Below, piece by piece: positions 26,330 to 37,863 of a stretch of DNA of 64,000 nucleotides. The position numbers and the translations under genes were made by a program. The DNA is taken from contig RHPI01003156.1 in the NCBI GenBank assembly GCA_009103225.1, positions 1,077,339 to 1,141,338 of the forward strand, in the 5' to 3' direction. The notes under the pieces are model-generated. The model was not told the DNA's origin and did not search any database. It was given only the letters and a program-made list of their open reading frames with translations. Each line of letters begins with the position of its first letter. The first letter of the stretch is position 1. The DNA comes from Chlorokybus atmophyticus. Its lineage: Eukaryota > Streptophyta > Chlorokybophyceae > Chlorokybales > Chlorokybaceae.

Positions 26330-27240
26330 CACCTCCTTCCATTTCACTCCTCGTCAACGAGCTTCTCCACCTCTTTTTGACAAAGTCGACGGCAAATTGG
26401 AGCCTTCCAGCTTGATAATCTCGCTGCGCTTCTCCGGACGTGCTGGCACTACCCCAATTGATGAGTTCATCATCAAGTTTCATGCCAAGAGGCGTCAGCA
26501 AGCCCTCAAGAGCAAGACTGGTTAAATTTTTTTGTCATTCTATATCATGGCTCAGTATCCTGATTTTGAGGCACATAATGTGTGGAAATCCATTGCTGAG
26601 CTGCACCATGTCGATGGCTATGGCAAGCTCGCCAGCACCATAACATCCACATCGTTGCACAGCCCTGCAGCTGTTGCCCCTGCCACAATGGTCCCTCCAG
26701 CTTTAATCACCGGCCTTGCTTTAGCTGCAGCTATGCAGAAAGCGGAGAACGAAAAGGGCAAGTTGGTTGTTGCCTCGTCAACCCCTGCAGAGATCGAGGT
26801 TAAGACGGCGGACCGCCATATCAGGGTACTCAACTGGACCGCTGCCATCATCAAGGACTGAGCAAGATGAGCAGCAAGCTGCAGCATCGAAGATGGGTGC
26901 ATCTCCATTGCCAACGCTAAGGTCACGTGCTCCAGCTGAAAACAGTGTCTTCACCCTCAGGTCATAGGCACTGCGCGCACCAGCCATCATTGTCGGTGGT
27001 GTGATGTCTGACTCTCTACTCAAGGACCTTTACACTGCAATGCGGCGTACCCTCCCACCTCAAACCAACCGCCAGGTGGAGGAGCTGAGATGCTTCCGAA
27101 AGAAGCCCAACGAGGACCCTCTCCGGCTGTACTCGCGACTGAAAGGGCTGCTGAAAACAACTGACTACAAGATCATTAGCGACAAGGCAGCCACAGTGGC
27201 TTTATGTGGCCAAGCTGGATCCCACCTTGAGTGAGTCAAC
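26330..27240 (+). pseudogene. Retrotransposon gag, decayed
   Basis: Plus-strand pieces in changing frames: PLFDKVDGKLEPSSL, GTTPIDEFIIKFHAKRRQQ, FEAHNVWKSIAELHH and, after a stop, LRRTLPPQT-like and KKPNEDPLRLYSRLKGLL. This is the usual capsid pattern of LTR-retrotransposon gag (helical region, then a W/L-rich segment). Stops at 26523 and 26861 break it. It continues into the zinc-knuckle region at 27,480. Confidence 0.6.
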
Positions 27241-27451
27241 GCGAATGACGCTAAACTGCAGCCGGCCTCTTGGCTACACCCTCAAGCGCTCAAGATTGCA
27301 CAAGCCATCCACAAGCGCGCGGTGTATAAGAAAGAGGTTCTGGACATCAACCTGAGTGCCTCACGGCCCGTGGCAAGCACAAGTGCAGAGCCCTCCAAGA
27401 AACCATAGCTGAGACGTTCCGTTCATGCGCAACAATTAGCTCACGCTACCC

Positions 27452-28021
27452 TTGTTGCTCCGATGCTGTGCCAATGGTGTGGTCGGCATGGGCTATAAAA
27501 AAGAGTGCACTAAATGTTATGGTAAGCTTGTGTGCAACTACTGCCATAAGATAGGACACTTAAAGGCAGTAAGCTGGCTCAAGTTCCCCGAGGTGCGGCC
27601 CTCTATTGACTACAACATTGGCAACAATGCTGGTGGCTACCACGGCAACAACAGCAACAATAATGGGAGCCACAACAACAGCGACAACGATGGTGGCTAC
27701 AATTACAGCAACAACGCTGGTGGCTACCACTGCAACAACAGCAACAATAACGGGGGCCACAACAATAGCAACAACGCTGGTGGTCACAACAACGGCAACA
27801 ACGTTGGTGGCCACAACCCCATCAACTACCACAACAACACCATTGATCGCAAGGAAGAGCCTGGTTACGGAGGAAAGAACCGCCCTCCACATTGCAAAGG
27901 ACCCGAGGGACGTCCGCGTGCTGAAGCTGTTGCTGTTAAAGCACCAATCAATCTACCACCTGTTGAGCAAGTTGCAGCCCTCATGGCGCGTGTTGCACAG
28001 TGGAAGGAGCAAAGAACATGA
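27452..28021 (+). pseudogene. Gag C-terminal part: zinc knuckle plus Asn/Gly-rich tail
   Basis: CNYCHKIGHLKAVSW has the spacing of a retroviral-type CCHC knuckle (C-x2-C-x4-H-x4-C), but Ser replaces the last Cys, so the finger is probably dead. 27,610-27,835 is a degenerate tandem array of GGYHGNNSNNN/GGHNNSNN-like units. This resembles the nucleic-acid-binding tail of the gag upstream. Confidence 0.6.
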
Positions 28022-29935
28022 CTATCAAGCCTGCGACGCTGTGGTGGGCGTTGATGGCATCAAAGCGGGAGAGGAGCACTCTCATACCATCGCGAGTGCA
28101 ACCGTCAAGACGTGCGCGTAGACAAGCTTGCGCATCATCAACAGCATTGTACGAAGCAACAAGTGGGGCTGCATCAGTAGCCACAATCATTGCTCGGATT
28201 GTCGAAAATCGGCACACTACTGACTATGCATGGAGTTGGTGCAAGCACAAGCAGACACTCTCTATCAGAGCATTCACACACAAGGCTGATCAAAAAGGCT
28301 CTCTAAGGATTACAATCAAGCCCTACCGCGGGCTTTTATACCCGCCAGTTCTGCACCTGTTTACTCTAGAAGCCACCACAACTTCTACATTCAATCAACT
28401 CCTGCGCACTAAGTTGCGCCACGTAGCTACTTATAAGCCCAAGAGCTGTTCAACAAGCTATACCATGCACCATATAGTACGTAACCACTGAGCTACAAGA
28501 CTTCTACCACCACGCTCAAACCCTTCCTATGTCGAGAAGCACGTCCACGCCTGGATTTTATCCATTGAAGTCCGCGCCTGAACCCTTCTCGGCTGGACCC
28601 TTCTCGCGCTTGAATCTTCTCGCGGTTAACTTTACCCACAGGGCAAGCTGACCAGTTACAAAAATATCCACAATAGGGACGATGTCGTTAATGACACCAT
28701 TACAACCACACCAACCGGCGCAGCAAGTGCAGATACACCTGGCACCACTCTGGCTCCGTTGATGGAAAGCACCGACACAGCTGCAGCCGAGGTTGTTGAA
28801 TCTGTTGGTGATGAAGGCACCACACTAGCCACTGCTACAGCCATGGCACCAGTCACGACTACCGCTGTACTCACATCAACTACTTCTGTCACAACGACTG
28901 CTGCAGGTGCCACAACCATTGCTGCTGCTGATGCTGCCGCACCCTCTGCAGTCGGCACACTATCTGCGGAAGTCACCGCCACCGTAGCATCAGAGGATCG
29001 TGCAGCCCCTCCATCATACCTTGCTGTCACTCAGCAAGTGCCGCACGGATCGCAAATAGAGCGCACCTTGGTGTCCGTCTTCTGCAACATTGAACCCATC
29101 ACCATTGTATGCGGCCCAGGAGGGCAACGCACAACACGAGTGGCACAAGATGATCCATATTGCCACTACCACCTCCAGAGTACCACACACTTCCGGAGCC
29201 CACACAGCAACGGTTGAAGGATGAGATTCTTGCAGTCACTGCGCCCGAGATGCGAAACCGTCTCTTTTGGGTCACCTATCGACAACCTGCTGTGTTGGAG
29301 TTGGCAATCCTGTTGTGCTTGACATTCCATAAAAGGCTGCAAGAGGCACCCACTAAATCGCGACCGCCAATGCCTGCTTAGCAGGTTGATTTCGAGCCCT
29401 CACGGTTGGAGCCGCTCGAACTCCGGCGTCGCTCGGTGCAACACCTTGTGGTGGCCACACAAACATGCTGACATGCTGGCCCTGCACTCCGTGGGCTTGT
29501 CCAAGGGACCCGATAAGAACGATCCTCGGCCCTCTACTAGCTAGTAGCACGCATACCGCTATTGACTAAATCAAGCGGCACAAGTAGATGCGCGACGGCA
29601 GGCGTAGAAGAAAGCATCACGCGTTGCTGCTAGCCAACCTGCAAGGGCATTCGACGACCCCGGTGCCTCCACCACACTCCCGTTGGTGCCATCTTGCGCA
29701 GCCGCGGTTGCTCCACAGGGGCACGCAGCTGCTGCTGACCAAGCGAGGGCGTTGGCGCAACAATTTAGCGGGGTTTTCGCCACGCTGCTTCCTTCCTGAG
29801 TTAATGATATGCCTGAAGCTGTCACCTACCATCTGTGCCCGCCGATTTGCCCGTGAAAAAGAGGGCTGGATGTGTGGCAATTGCAGGCCACGCTGCCTAT
29901 TTCAGCCAATTTATGTATGTTATTGGCGACACTAG
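28022..29935. other. Unassigned retroelement-like DNA
   Basis: Open plus-strand frames with Thr/Ala-rich composition (28,760-29,190) and no recognised domain. Position between gag and the bacterial-like segment suggests remains of the first element's internal region. Confidence 0.35.
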
Positions 29936-30331
29936 GTTTGGGTTTAATAAACCTGGCTGAATTTATAAATAGTTTGGCTTTACAGACGGGGACGTTATAT
30001 TTGCCCTGAGTGGGCCTTAAATCAAATGATAAGGCCTTTAGATGCTAGTCGCGTTTTATGTTATGGCCGGCTCTTTACATAATGGCAATGTTAATTAAAA
30101 CGTCTTTTAATGCAGGGCCAAAGCGCTTACAAGAAAAATTCTTTGCCAAAGTAAAAATAACAAACCACTTTGGCCGCTGCGGCAAGCCTTTTACACTCTA
30201 CTCTTTATACTATCTTTATGGCTAGGCTCTTTTTGCCAGCAAAAGTGCGCTGAAAAACGTAAAATCTGTTAACATACAGTATGTGAGTGAAGTTCAAGTA
30301 AGCCCTATTTTATGACATAAACGAACATATT

Positions 30332-31203
30332 ATGACCAAGGTCATGCAGCTTAAAGAAGAAGGGGCAGCTGCCAGCAATAATGAGGGGTGCTTGTTTATT
30401 ATTTGTGGGCAAAACATTGATAGACGCTACTTTCAACATAAATCAGAATTTATCATTGGCCGCTCTGAGTTGGCTGCTTGGGGTCAATTAAAAAAGTGCT
30501 TCCAGACAACATGCCAAACTGGTGACCAACAACATTCGCACCTGGCTTAGTGATACGGGCTCGACCAATGGCACGTTTGTCAACAACCAGCACATTACTT
30601 GCATGAATTTACAGGATGGTAATCTTGTCCGGGTGGGGCAAACGATTTTTAAGTATTTGTCAGGCTCTAATGTTGAAAACGTATACCACGAGGAAATGTA
30701 TCATCTCTCAACAATTGATGGCTTAAGCAACACTTATAATAAGCGATGTTTTTAAACGCTTTAGGTTGTGAATTAAATCAAACGCACCAATATGACAGAA
30801 GTTTATCGCTGGTGCTATTTAACATTGATTACTTTTCAAAATAAATAATATTTATGGGCATTTCGCAGGCGATCATGTGTTACGAGAATTGGCGACGTTG
30901 ATTAGTCATAACATTTGGGCCTAAAATTTGTTAGCTCGTTATGGAGGGGAAGAAGTTGCCATTATGCTGCCTGAAGTAGATATCGTTTGGGCTGTTTTAA
31001 TGTGTGAAAAGCTGCGTAGTTTAACAGAAGAAAACGTCATTGTCTTTAGTCATGAAGAGATTTTGTCGACAATTAGCCCAGAGATCTATTCATATAATGC
31101 CAAAATAGGTTATATTAGCTTAGGTTCTTTTATTGCCGAGGCTGATGCTAAATCATATGCTGCCAAAACCAACCAAAACAGCCGCAACCGTTTGTTTGCC
31201 TGA
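30332..31203 (+). pseudogene. Bacterial FHA-GGDEF (diguanylate cyclase-like) pseudogene
   Basis: In intact relatives the FHA domain binds phosphothreonine and the GGDEF domain makes the second messenger c-di-GMP. Here the FHA part reads FIIGRSELA, then after a frameshift RTWLSDTGSTNGTFVNNQHI, the hallmark S-x-x-G-T-x-x-N-G-T-x-(V/I)-N core. It is followed by MYHLSTIDGLSNTYNKRCF, the conserved linker/start of GGDEF, then LFNIDYFSK (metal-binding Asp-type D-x-D-x-F region, altered), a stop-broken YGHFAGDHVLRELA, and ARYGGEEVAIMLPE. The signature GGEEF has become GGEEV. At least two frameshifts and three stops; non-functional. Confidence 0.75.
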
Positions 31204-31282
31204 GTTTTAAGCGCCAGCCACATTTTATATAAGCCTTGGTGGATTGCATGACGGACCTTTATGCTTGAGCTCCAAGACAAAA

Positions 31283-33115
31283 TTGCAACTTTAAACCTCA
31301 TGTCATTGACTTAATTACCGCTGGTGAAGTGGACGAGCGGCCCAGCTCTGTTATCAACAAATTGATTGAAAATGCTTTAGATGCTGGGGCGCACCACATC
31401 GAGGTGACTTTAGGGGGCGGCGGGCTTGAACAAATCATTAATAGTGATGATGGCAATGGCATGTCTCCTAAAGATGCCAGTCAATCCATTTGAAGGCATG
31501 CCACAAGTAAACTACGGCAAGCCGCAGATCTGGCAGAGGCTACGACTATGGAGCTTCGGGGTGAAGCTTTGTCATCCATTGCGGCGGTCAGCCATTTAAC
31601 TTTGATCACGCGGCCACCTGCCAGCGCTGCTGGTTGGCATCTTGTTTTGGCGGGTGGACAATTACAAGCTAACGCCTCAATAGGCTGCCCGGTTGGTACC
31701 ACGCTTGAAGTCAGCCATTTGCTTTACAACACTCCCGCCCGCCGCAAAATTACGCGCGCCTGCCACAGAGCACGCCCACTGCTTAGAGATGTGCAGCCGA
31801 TTATTGCTTAGCCATAAAAACGTGAGTTTAGTGCTGCAGGCCGCCAACGGCGCTTGCTGGCTTTTCGTGCAAATGACAATAAAGAGATACGTGTAGCTGC
31901 TTGATTGCGGACACCGGTGAATTCATTCATACCTTTGCAATGGCAAGAAGGTGATGTAGAAATCAAGGGTTTTTTTAGCTTTGCCGCGTTCAGAGCACGC
32001 CGATAGCCGCGAAATGTGATTATTTGTCAACGGCCGCTCTGTGCGTGACCGCTTTGTGCAGCGGGCTGTTGTCAGAGCCTGGCGGCCCTTTTGGTCAGCA
32101 GCGCTACCCCACAGTGGTGCTCTTTTTAAAGTTGACAGCGGCTCCATGATGTAAATGTGCATCCGTAAAAGCTTGAAGTCCGTTTTGCGCGTCCTCAAGC
32201 TATATTCACCGCCATTGGCCAAGCTTTTTTTAATGGCTTTGAGCAAGCTAGCAGCAGTCAATTATGCCTCACCTTCAAGGTGAGGTGGGCAAAGTTTGCC
32301 CACCTCAAGACTGCAAGCTGCAACAGATTGGTTTTTGGCTCAAGCTACCACAAGTAGTTTAGATTTAAGAGTAACTCCAAGCAGTGATTTAAAGCCACCA
32401 TCACCAGTGGCTTCTCCGGACAATTTTAGCTTGCCAGCGGCAGCGCCAATATTAACGATCGTGGGCTTTGCGGCTGCCGCTGTGCAGATGGTGCGTATTG
32501 TTGAACAACGTTTTTATTTTAGCGAAGGTGGCCACGACTTTTGGTTGCTAGATTGGTCCGCTTGGGCTCACTAAGAAGCTCTAAAGAACTTTTTCTCGAA
32601 GCCCAAACCGCTTTAGTGAGGCTTGAAACCTTACTCTTGCCAGCATCTCTGACACCTGCTGCAGCTTGGCTGGATTCGTTGGCGCCAGCTTGGCCAAAGT
32701 TGGCTATATATGGCTTTAAAATAAAATAAAATAAAATAAAAACCGGTAGGTCTTAGCCATTATTTGGTGCGGGCTATTCCTCAAGCTCTATCAGCCATGT
32801 CAGCCACTGAAGTTGCCCAACATATTTTGACTGTCGCCTAAGCGACGCCTTTAAAGCAGAGCCTTGGTCATTTGCACCAAGAGATCTACCAACCAATGTA
32901 CGAGCGCTGTGTGGCACGTTTACAAGGGCCCTGGCAAGAAATTGCCGCCAAAGCTTGAGCACAGCGATGGCTTGCCAAAAAAGAGTTTATGATCTGGCAA
33001 GCAAGCTCTTTTTGTCAACGCTTGAGCACCGCTACAGTGCAAACATGGTGGACTATTGAGTCAAATCTAAGCGTCTTAAAGCTCTTTGAACATCTCGCAA
33101 TTTGGTTGATAGGTT
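31283..33115 (+). pseudogene. mutL: Bacterial mutL pseudogene (DNA mismatch repair)
   Basis: MutL couples mismatch recognition by MutS to strand incision. The N-terminal GHKL ATPase is clear: IAAGEVDERPSSVINKLIEN, ALDAGAHHIEVTL, SDDGNGMS (D-x-G-x-G), RHATSKL, LRGEALSSIAAVSHLTLI, GTTLEVSHLLYNTPARRK. It is broken by a TGA at ~31,490 and later shifts. DVNVHPKKLEVRF (here frame-broken, ~32,155-32,185) marks the end of the ATPase region. Weaker C-terminal dimerisation-domain text follows (YFSEGGHDFWLLDW, ~32,515) and matching fades by ~33,115. A tandem AATAA array near 32,717-32,740 lies within the gene body. Confidence 0.8.
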
Positions 33116-33491
33116 AGACTAGCATAAAAGCGGGCCGCTTTGGGGGCAGCATGCAACAAACAGTGCTTTAAACCTTGATTTTTCAACCAATGTTCACATA
33201 AAAGCAACGCGTGCCCACGCGATGGCTGCGAAAAGGTTCTTGCACATACATTTGGTCGACATACCCATAGCGATTTTTAGGGCGTAGCCAAAAAATTGGA
33301 TTGGCACTTAATATGTCGGCCCAACCAAAACCAATGGCTTTAGCGTCTTGCTCGGCTAAAAACAAATTCAATTTGAGGCGCGTGCAGCGCCACAAAAATA
33401 TCATGGTCAAGTTTTGGCATGATCTTTTCGTTAGTGTTTCGTTAATGTTTTCAGGGTCAAACTCTTTGATAAGCTCTGTAAAAAGAGCCAC
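33076..33491 (-). pseudogene. Bacterial GNAT acetyltransferase pseudogene
   Basis: The minus strand reads MALFTELIKEFDPENINET then, after an irregular stretch, LFLAEQDAKAIGFGWADIL, YGYVDQMYVQEPFRSHRVG, and after a one-base shift LKNQGLKHCLLHAAPKAARF and YASLTYQ, ending with TAA at 33078..33076. V-x-x-x-(x)-R-x-x-x-(V)-G is motif A (acetyl-CoA binding), and the A-x-x-F-Y-x-x-L-x-(Y/F) block is motif B of the GNAT fold. One clear frameshift; otherwise relatively well preserved. Substrate unknown. Confidence 0.7.
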
Positions 33492-33734
33492 ATTCTACTG
33501 CTTACTTGCTTTTGTCGCCGGATAATATGTCATGTTTGTAAGATTCATAATGAAAAGGCTTTCAAATTATCGGCAACTATGCTACAATTGGCTTGTTTTT
33601 ATGAGGTCTGTTAAAACTTTTGTGGTCTCCAGTAAGTTTAACATTGACGAGTTGGGTTTAAATCTTTTAAGGTGAAATCTCTAAAGCAAGCGCGGGCATT
33701 TTTGTCAACCGCCAAGCTTTTTATGAATGAGGTA

Positions 33735-33811
33735 GGGCCGTTAACTCAGCTGGTAGAGCATCGGCTCTTTTATTCCGCTGGTCGGGCGTTTAATTTGCCC
33801 ACGGCCCACCA
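33735..33811 (+). pseudogene. Decayed bacterial tRNA-Lys (UUU) with encoded CCA
   Basis: GGGCCGT at 33735-33741 pairs with ACGGCCC at 33801-33807 as a perfect 7-bp acceptor stem, followed by A and CCA in the DNA, a bacterial trait not expected of a eukaryotic nuclear tRNA gene. AGCTGGTAGAGC is an intact D-loop/stem half, opposite ACTC where GCTC is expected. The anticodon arm is disturbed but carries TTTT at the anticodon position. The T-loop reads TTTAATT instead of TTCGAAT. Overall it matches gammaproteobacterial tRNA-Lys, mutated in all arms except the acceptor stem. Confidence 0.8.
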
Positions 33812-34183
33812 TGTTAGCCTTAGCTCATACGGCAACTTCTACTTGTAAAAGTTTTTTAAGCTGAACCTATTTAAAGCGTTAATGCTTTCTCATTCATGTT
33901 TGCCAAATATTCAAGCAAGAAATATTCAAGCTTAGCTAATTTCGGCCAAGTTTTTATCCTTGTCTAAGCGCATAAGTGAGCTAATTGCTTAAAGGCCTCT
34001 TTCATGTATATCTTTGGCAGCCTTGATGCTTAAAAGGTGGATGTGAGCAAGTAAATTTGCGCAGCGAAGGCTTCAGGTAGTTTTAAAGAAGCTAAATGTA
34101 AAGGTTTTTGCACATTAGTGGAAGTAAAGATGTAACTTTCTTGCTCACAAAAAAGCCGTCAAATCTACATTAGAGCGTATTGA

Positions 34184-36345
34184 CTACTCTATATCAAGGC
34201 TATCGGTAACAGTTACAGGCAAGTGGGTGCCATCGGCGAGATAAAATGTCAGTAAAGGCAATAAGGTTTGGTGATAAGTCAGCTTTAAATGTATAATGGG
34301 ATCAGATGTGTGGCTTTGCTCAAGATTGTTTTTGCAGGTGGTTAAAATCTCTACCTGCGCTGATGATAACGAAATATTGGTCGCCTGTTTATAGGCCAAT
34401 AGCGCGGGCTCTTGCTCAGGGTTGTAAGCGCGCTTGGCAGCAACAGCGGCAGCCAACTCCGGCAAATTTTGTCGGCCTCCAGCAATTGCAAACAGCGCTG
34501 CGCTTGCTAAATGCGGGTTTCAAGGCTCAAAATAGTTTGCAACTGCTTTTGCAGCGCAAAAAGAGATTTATTTGTGAGGGCGGGGTTGTCCTTTGGCACG
34601 TCTTCAAAACGCTGCCTAACAAGGTGTTGCCGTAAAGGAAAGCTCCAAACAGCTACGGCCCTAATGCTAAACAGTCAGCTGTTGCACATCTGAGGTGTGG
34701 CAGCTGTGGCCAAGGAGTTAGCAGCCGTAAACAATATTCGTCGAGCAACAAAAGTATCGGCTGCAATAATGGGGTTGTAGGGCCGCTTTTAATATCACGG
34801 CAGAATATGTACGGCTTGCTAGCTAAGGTTTTAAAATACGACGGACCCCACGTTTAAAAGCGACAGCTCTGGCAAATGAAAAAAAGGCGGTAAGACTCTT
34901 TTTCAAACGAGAAACGGTGCCAGCTCTGGAAATAAGGGCGGTGCCATTTGCCAGAATTCCGGCGCTGGTGACTTGAGGGCGGTTAGTTTTGACGGCGGCA
35001 AAATAATGAGCAGCCCATCTACAAGATATTTTTGTAGATTATCTTTTTGGAATTAACTAAATTCGCTAGCGTTTATCCACATTATTTTCAGTTTTTAAGT
35101 ATAACTTGAACAGTTTAAATACATTGATGTTGGCCATAAGTGATGCTCGTTGTGCATAACTGCAGCGCTGGCTTAGCATGGCCAATAAATGCAGATTAAC
35201 TCGAGGGTGTGAGGCTCTTGCCAAATCCCTTGCTAACTTTGTAAACAATAATTGATCAAGAGGTTTTCACTCTCGGCCACGAGAGTTAACAAAGTTAAGC
35301 TGTGACGAATAATTTTCAGCGCTTGGGCATGCTGCCGAGAGGCTAAATGAAAAAGTAATAATTGTAAGCTATCGTTAATAGTTTGAGCCTGCAAAATGTC
35401 GTTGGCGCTCATGCTGGCAATAAACAATTCAGCTTAACCATGCGCGATTAATGTCGGCGTCAAAAACTACTTATTGGCTGGTTCTTTTGTTTTCCTGAGG
35501 CGAAGATAACTGACTATGCGGTATCAATGCTTGCCGCTGTTGACTGTCGTGCTTTCGTAGCATTAAATAAGGCCCCCCCAAAAAAAGGCTGGCGTGGCAG
35601 TTAACAGCAGCCAACGCGGATCTTGCTGCCAAGCCCAACTGCCATCGGCTTGAGGCACAAAGCTCAAGTGGTAGCGTTGATTCTACAGACGTTATCCCCG
35701 CAGCGGTTTATCGCATGTATAAAGTACCGGTCTTATCAACAAACCTTAATACCATTTGCAAGAGCGCCGGAAAAATGTTGAGGTGTGGCTAAACTTGAAG
35801 ATTTTTTATCGCCTCAAAAGGGAGGCTCGGTGGCATCTTGATGGGGGCGCGCAATATAGTGAATTGTTTTTTGAGTTGCTGCTTGTATGGCTTCTTGCAA
35901 CTTAGCTTTGAAAAGAATTTCTTGGTGTAGGTTTAACGCTGCAATAGCGGAGAGTTGTTTCCGTTGTAGTCCTTTGGCTATGGCACGTTATGGTTGCCAA
36001 GACCATTGTTAAAAATAATAATGGTTGATGTTAACATAGAGGGCATTAGCGGAATATTATAGGCATATTCTTTCATGATTTTATGGCGCAGTTGTTGCAA
36101 TAAAATTTTGCTCAGCTTATGAATAAAAAAATTAGTGAAGCATTTCCATCCTCAAGAGCCAGAACGTTGACCAGTGTGCCAAGCTGCTGGAGTATCAATA
36201 CAAGGTTGCGCTTGACCACAATACCTTGGCAATAGTTTACTGTATAATGTTGTGGCGCCATTTGTTGCGGTCGGCAAAATAGCAAGAGAAATAAGTTAAA
36301 ACAAAAATGAGTTTGGTTGCAAATCATGAAGAGTTTTTGCATCAA
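34184..36345 (-). pseudogene. Unidentified bacterial-like gene remnants
   Basis: Several minus-strand frames are open in a consistent direction but interrupted: 36345..36112, 35427..35233, 35248..35066 and 34465..34184. The pieces are helical and Leu/Gln-rich (QTINDSLQLLLFHLASRQHA, ALKIIRHSLTLLTLVA). I do not recognise a family. Position downstream of the tRNA-Lys relic and the same composition make bacterial origin likely. It could be one long gene or two. Confidence 0.35.
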
Positions 36346-36562
36346 TATTACCCCGAGCTATGACCCAAGCATTTTTGTTTTTGGTGGTTCTGAAGTGCGC
36401 ATTGTGGGAAACCATTGTAATTGAGGGGGAGGTTACCTCATCCCTCAAGGGTACACCATACAACGAGGTGGAGCCGGTATAATGGGAGATCAACAACTCC
36501 GTACTGCGCGCATACGACTAGAAGTCACGCTGCACAGGTTGGAGGGCAGTGCATAAAGAGAG

Positions 36563-37370
36563 ATGATGGGGATGCGAGAGGGCAGCGCAGCTCGAGCATG
36601 GATAGTGACATGGCTCGTCGCCAATAACCCTGCCGTCCCCATGTTTGCCTATGGCATTACAGCATTATTGTTGGGGGCGTTCATCCGTTCGCTACGACAA
36701 GCATATGATGAAGTTTCCACCACTGCTCCAGACACCTTAGAGGGAGTGCAGGAGGCAATGCTACGTCTTCTAGGAATAGAAACAGCACGATAGCGTTGGC
36801 GCATCGCCATCGCTAATGAACTACACACGCAGCAAACAGACCTTTAACACACCATACGTGCACGCGCCATAACGGTGCTCGATGTGGGTGTGGTGCAAGG
36901 AAGGGGGGACGCCTACATGGCATGGATCTTGCGGGTCTTCACCATCACCCACGACATGCGGTGACAGCTGCTACGCGCAATGTACTCGCAGCCCATGCCG
37001 CAATATCACCACTTGATCGATGTAAACACGAAGCCCACGGCCACATGGGAAGGGACGTTGGTCAGAAAGGCAGCTCATGCTATCCGATGGGTCTACGCCG
37101 CAGAGCAAGCTGAACGAGAGGCAGGCCCACAAACACCGGGTCCACCGGGCTTCCCTCCCCATCCATTGGGGACACCCACGGGCATAATCCCATCCTCCCA
37201 AAGGCGGCATCCGCCATCACCTCCACCATAGCCAGCACCAGGACCCCCAGCTCCAAGACCTCCCCGCGTCGCGTATGAACCCCCACGACAGGGTCGGTTT
37301 GGCAGAGGGAGAGAAAGAGGAGGAGGTCCTCAACACCCAGCAGGTAGAGCAGCCTTAGAGTAGAGAAGCC
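36563..37370 (+). pseudogene. Second gag-like region of a Ty3/gypsy element
   Basis: Pieces ARAWIVTWLVANNPAVPMF, LRQAYDEVSTTAPDTLEG, then QYHHLIDVNTKPTATWEG and KAAHAIRWVYAAEQ, followed by a Pro/Gly-rich stretch (GPQTPGPPGFPPHP). Position immediately before a protease indicates gag. It is unrelated in sequence to the gag at 26.3-27.2 kb, so two elements are represented in this block. Stops at 36793 and near 36,960. Confidence 0.5.
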
Positions 37371-37440
37371 CTAAGTAGCTGCAATGCGCTCATCACCCTC
37401 AGCTTAGAGAAATGAGGCACAGCTGCCGGCAGCCCGCACA

Positions 37441-37863
37441 AAGAGGCTGCGTATTAACGCCAACGCTGCCATGGTCGCCAACCAATGCAAGCACATGACC
37501 ATCAACGGCCTGGCACCCAAGTGTTTAATGCTGGACAACAAAGCACAGCCTGTCATCATCGGGCATTTCCTTGCTCGGTCCCTCCGCCATCGCCAGCTCG
37601 GACTTGATGCCATGTTCGTATGTGTTGGACACCGCTACAAGTGGTCGCGACAAGATGATGGGGGTCACCAAGGAGGCCTTCTGCATTTGGTTGACATGGT
37701 TCGATCCAACCCACAGAGATTGTACAACAATGTGTGGCCACTAATGCCGGCTCCTTCGATTTTATGCTTTGGCAGGAGTTTAACGTTCTCGTAGGCATGG
37801 GCCTTGACTGCTTGACCGAGCGGGCTTGGTTCCAACCACATTGGGACGAAGACGATGGAGAGA
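37441..37863 (+). pseudogene. Retropepsin-like protease, decayed
   Basis: Reads NQCKHMTINGLAPKCLMLDN followed by KAQPVIIGHFLARSL; intact relatives have L-(L)-D-T/S-G-A-Q-P-V, so the catalytic D-T-G has become D-N-K. Further down NAGSFDFMLWQEF, VLVGMGLDCLTERAWFQP corresponds to the second half of the aspartic-protease fold, where a x-D-x-L-L-G-x-x-x-L motif is expected. Frame changes lie between the halves. It matures gag-pol in functional elements. Confidence 0.55.

Larger units (their letters stand above)
29940..36345. other. Decayed bacterial chromosomal segment inserted in the nuclear genome
   Basis: A contiguous ~6.4-kb stretch whose only recognisable genes are bacterial and intron-less: an FHA-GGDEF protein, MutL, a GNAT, a tRNA-Lys carrying genomically encoded CCA, and an unidentified minus-strand gene. 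All are interrupted by stops and frameshifts. Composition shifts to A/T-rich compared with both flanks. Boundaries are approximate: after the last retroelement-like text near 29,935 and before the gag-like text near 36,420. The gene set resembles a gammaproteobacterium, but source taxon is inference. Confidence 0.75.

Noticed and set aside
27606-27850. CRISPR-like regular repeats
   Set aside because: Degenerate coding repeats for Asn/Gly in a gag tail, without uniform spacers.
34184-35427. Identification as a HemX- or secretion-type protein
   Set aside because: Only general helical, Leu/Gln-rich character; no specific motif.
29940-36345. Bacterial contamination or misassembly as the explanation of the bacterial segment
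   Set aside because: Considered seriously, but every recognisable gene, including the tRNA, is mutated, which intact contaminant DNA would not show. Junction reads are still needed.
36563-36793. Stand-alone membrane protein gene
   Set aside because: Its place directly before a protease and its decay fit retroelement gag better.
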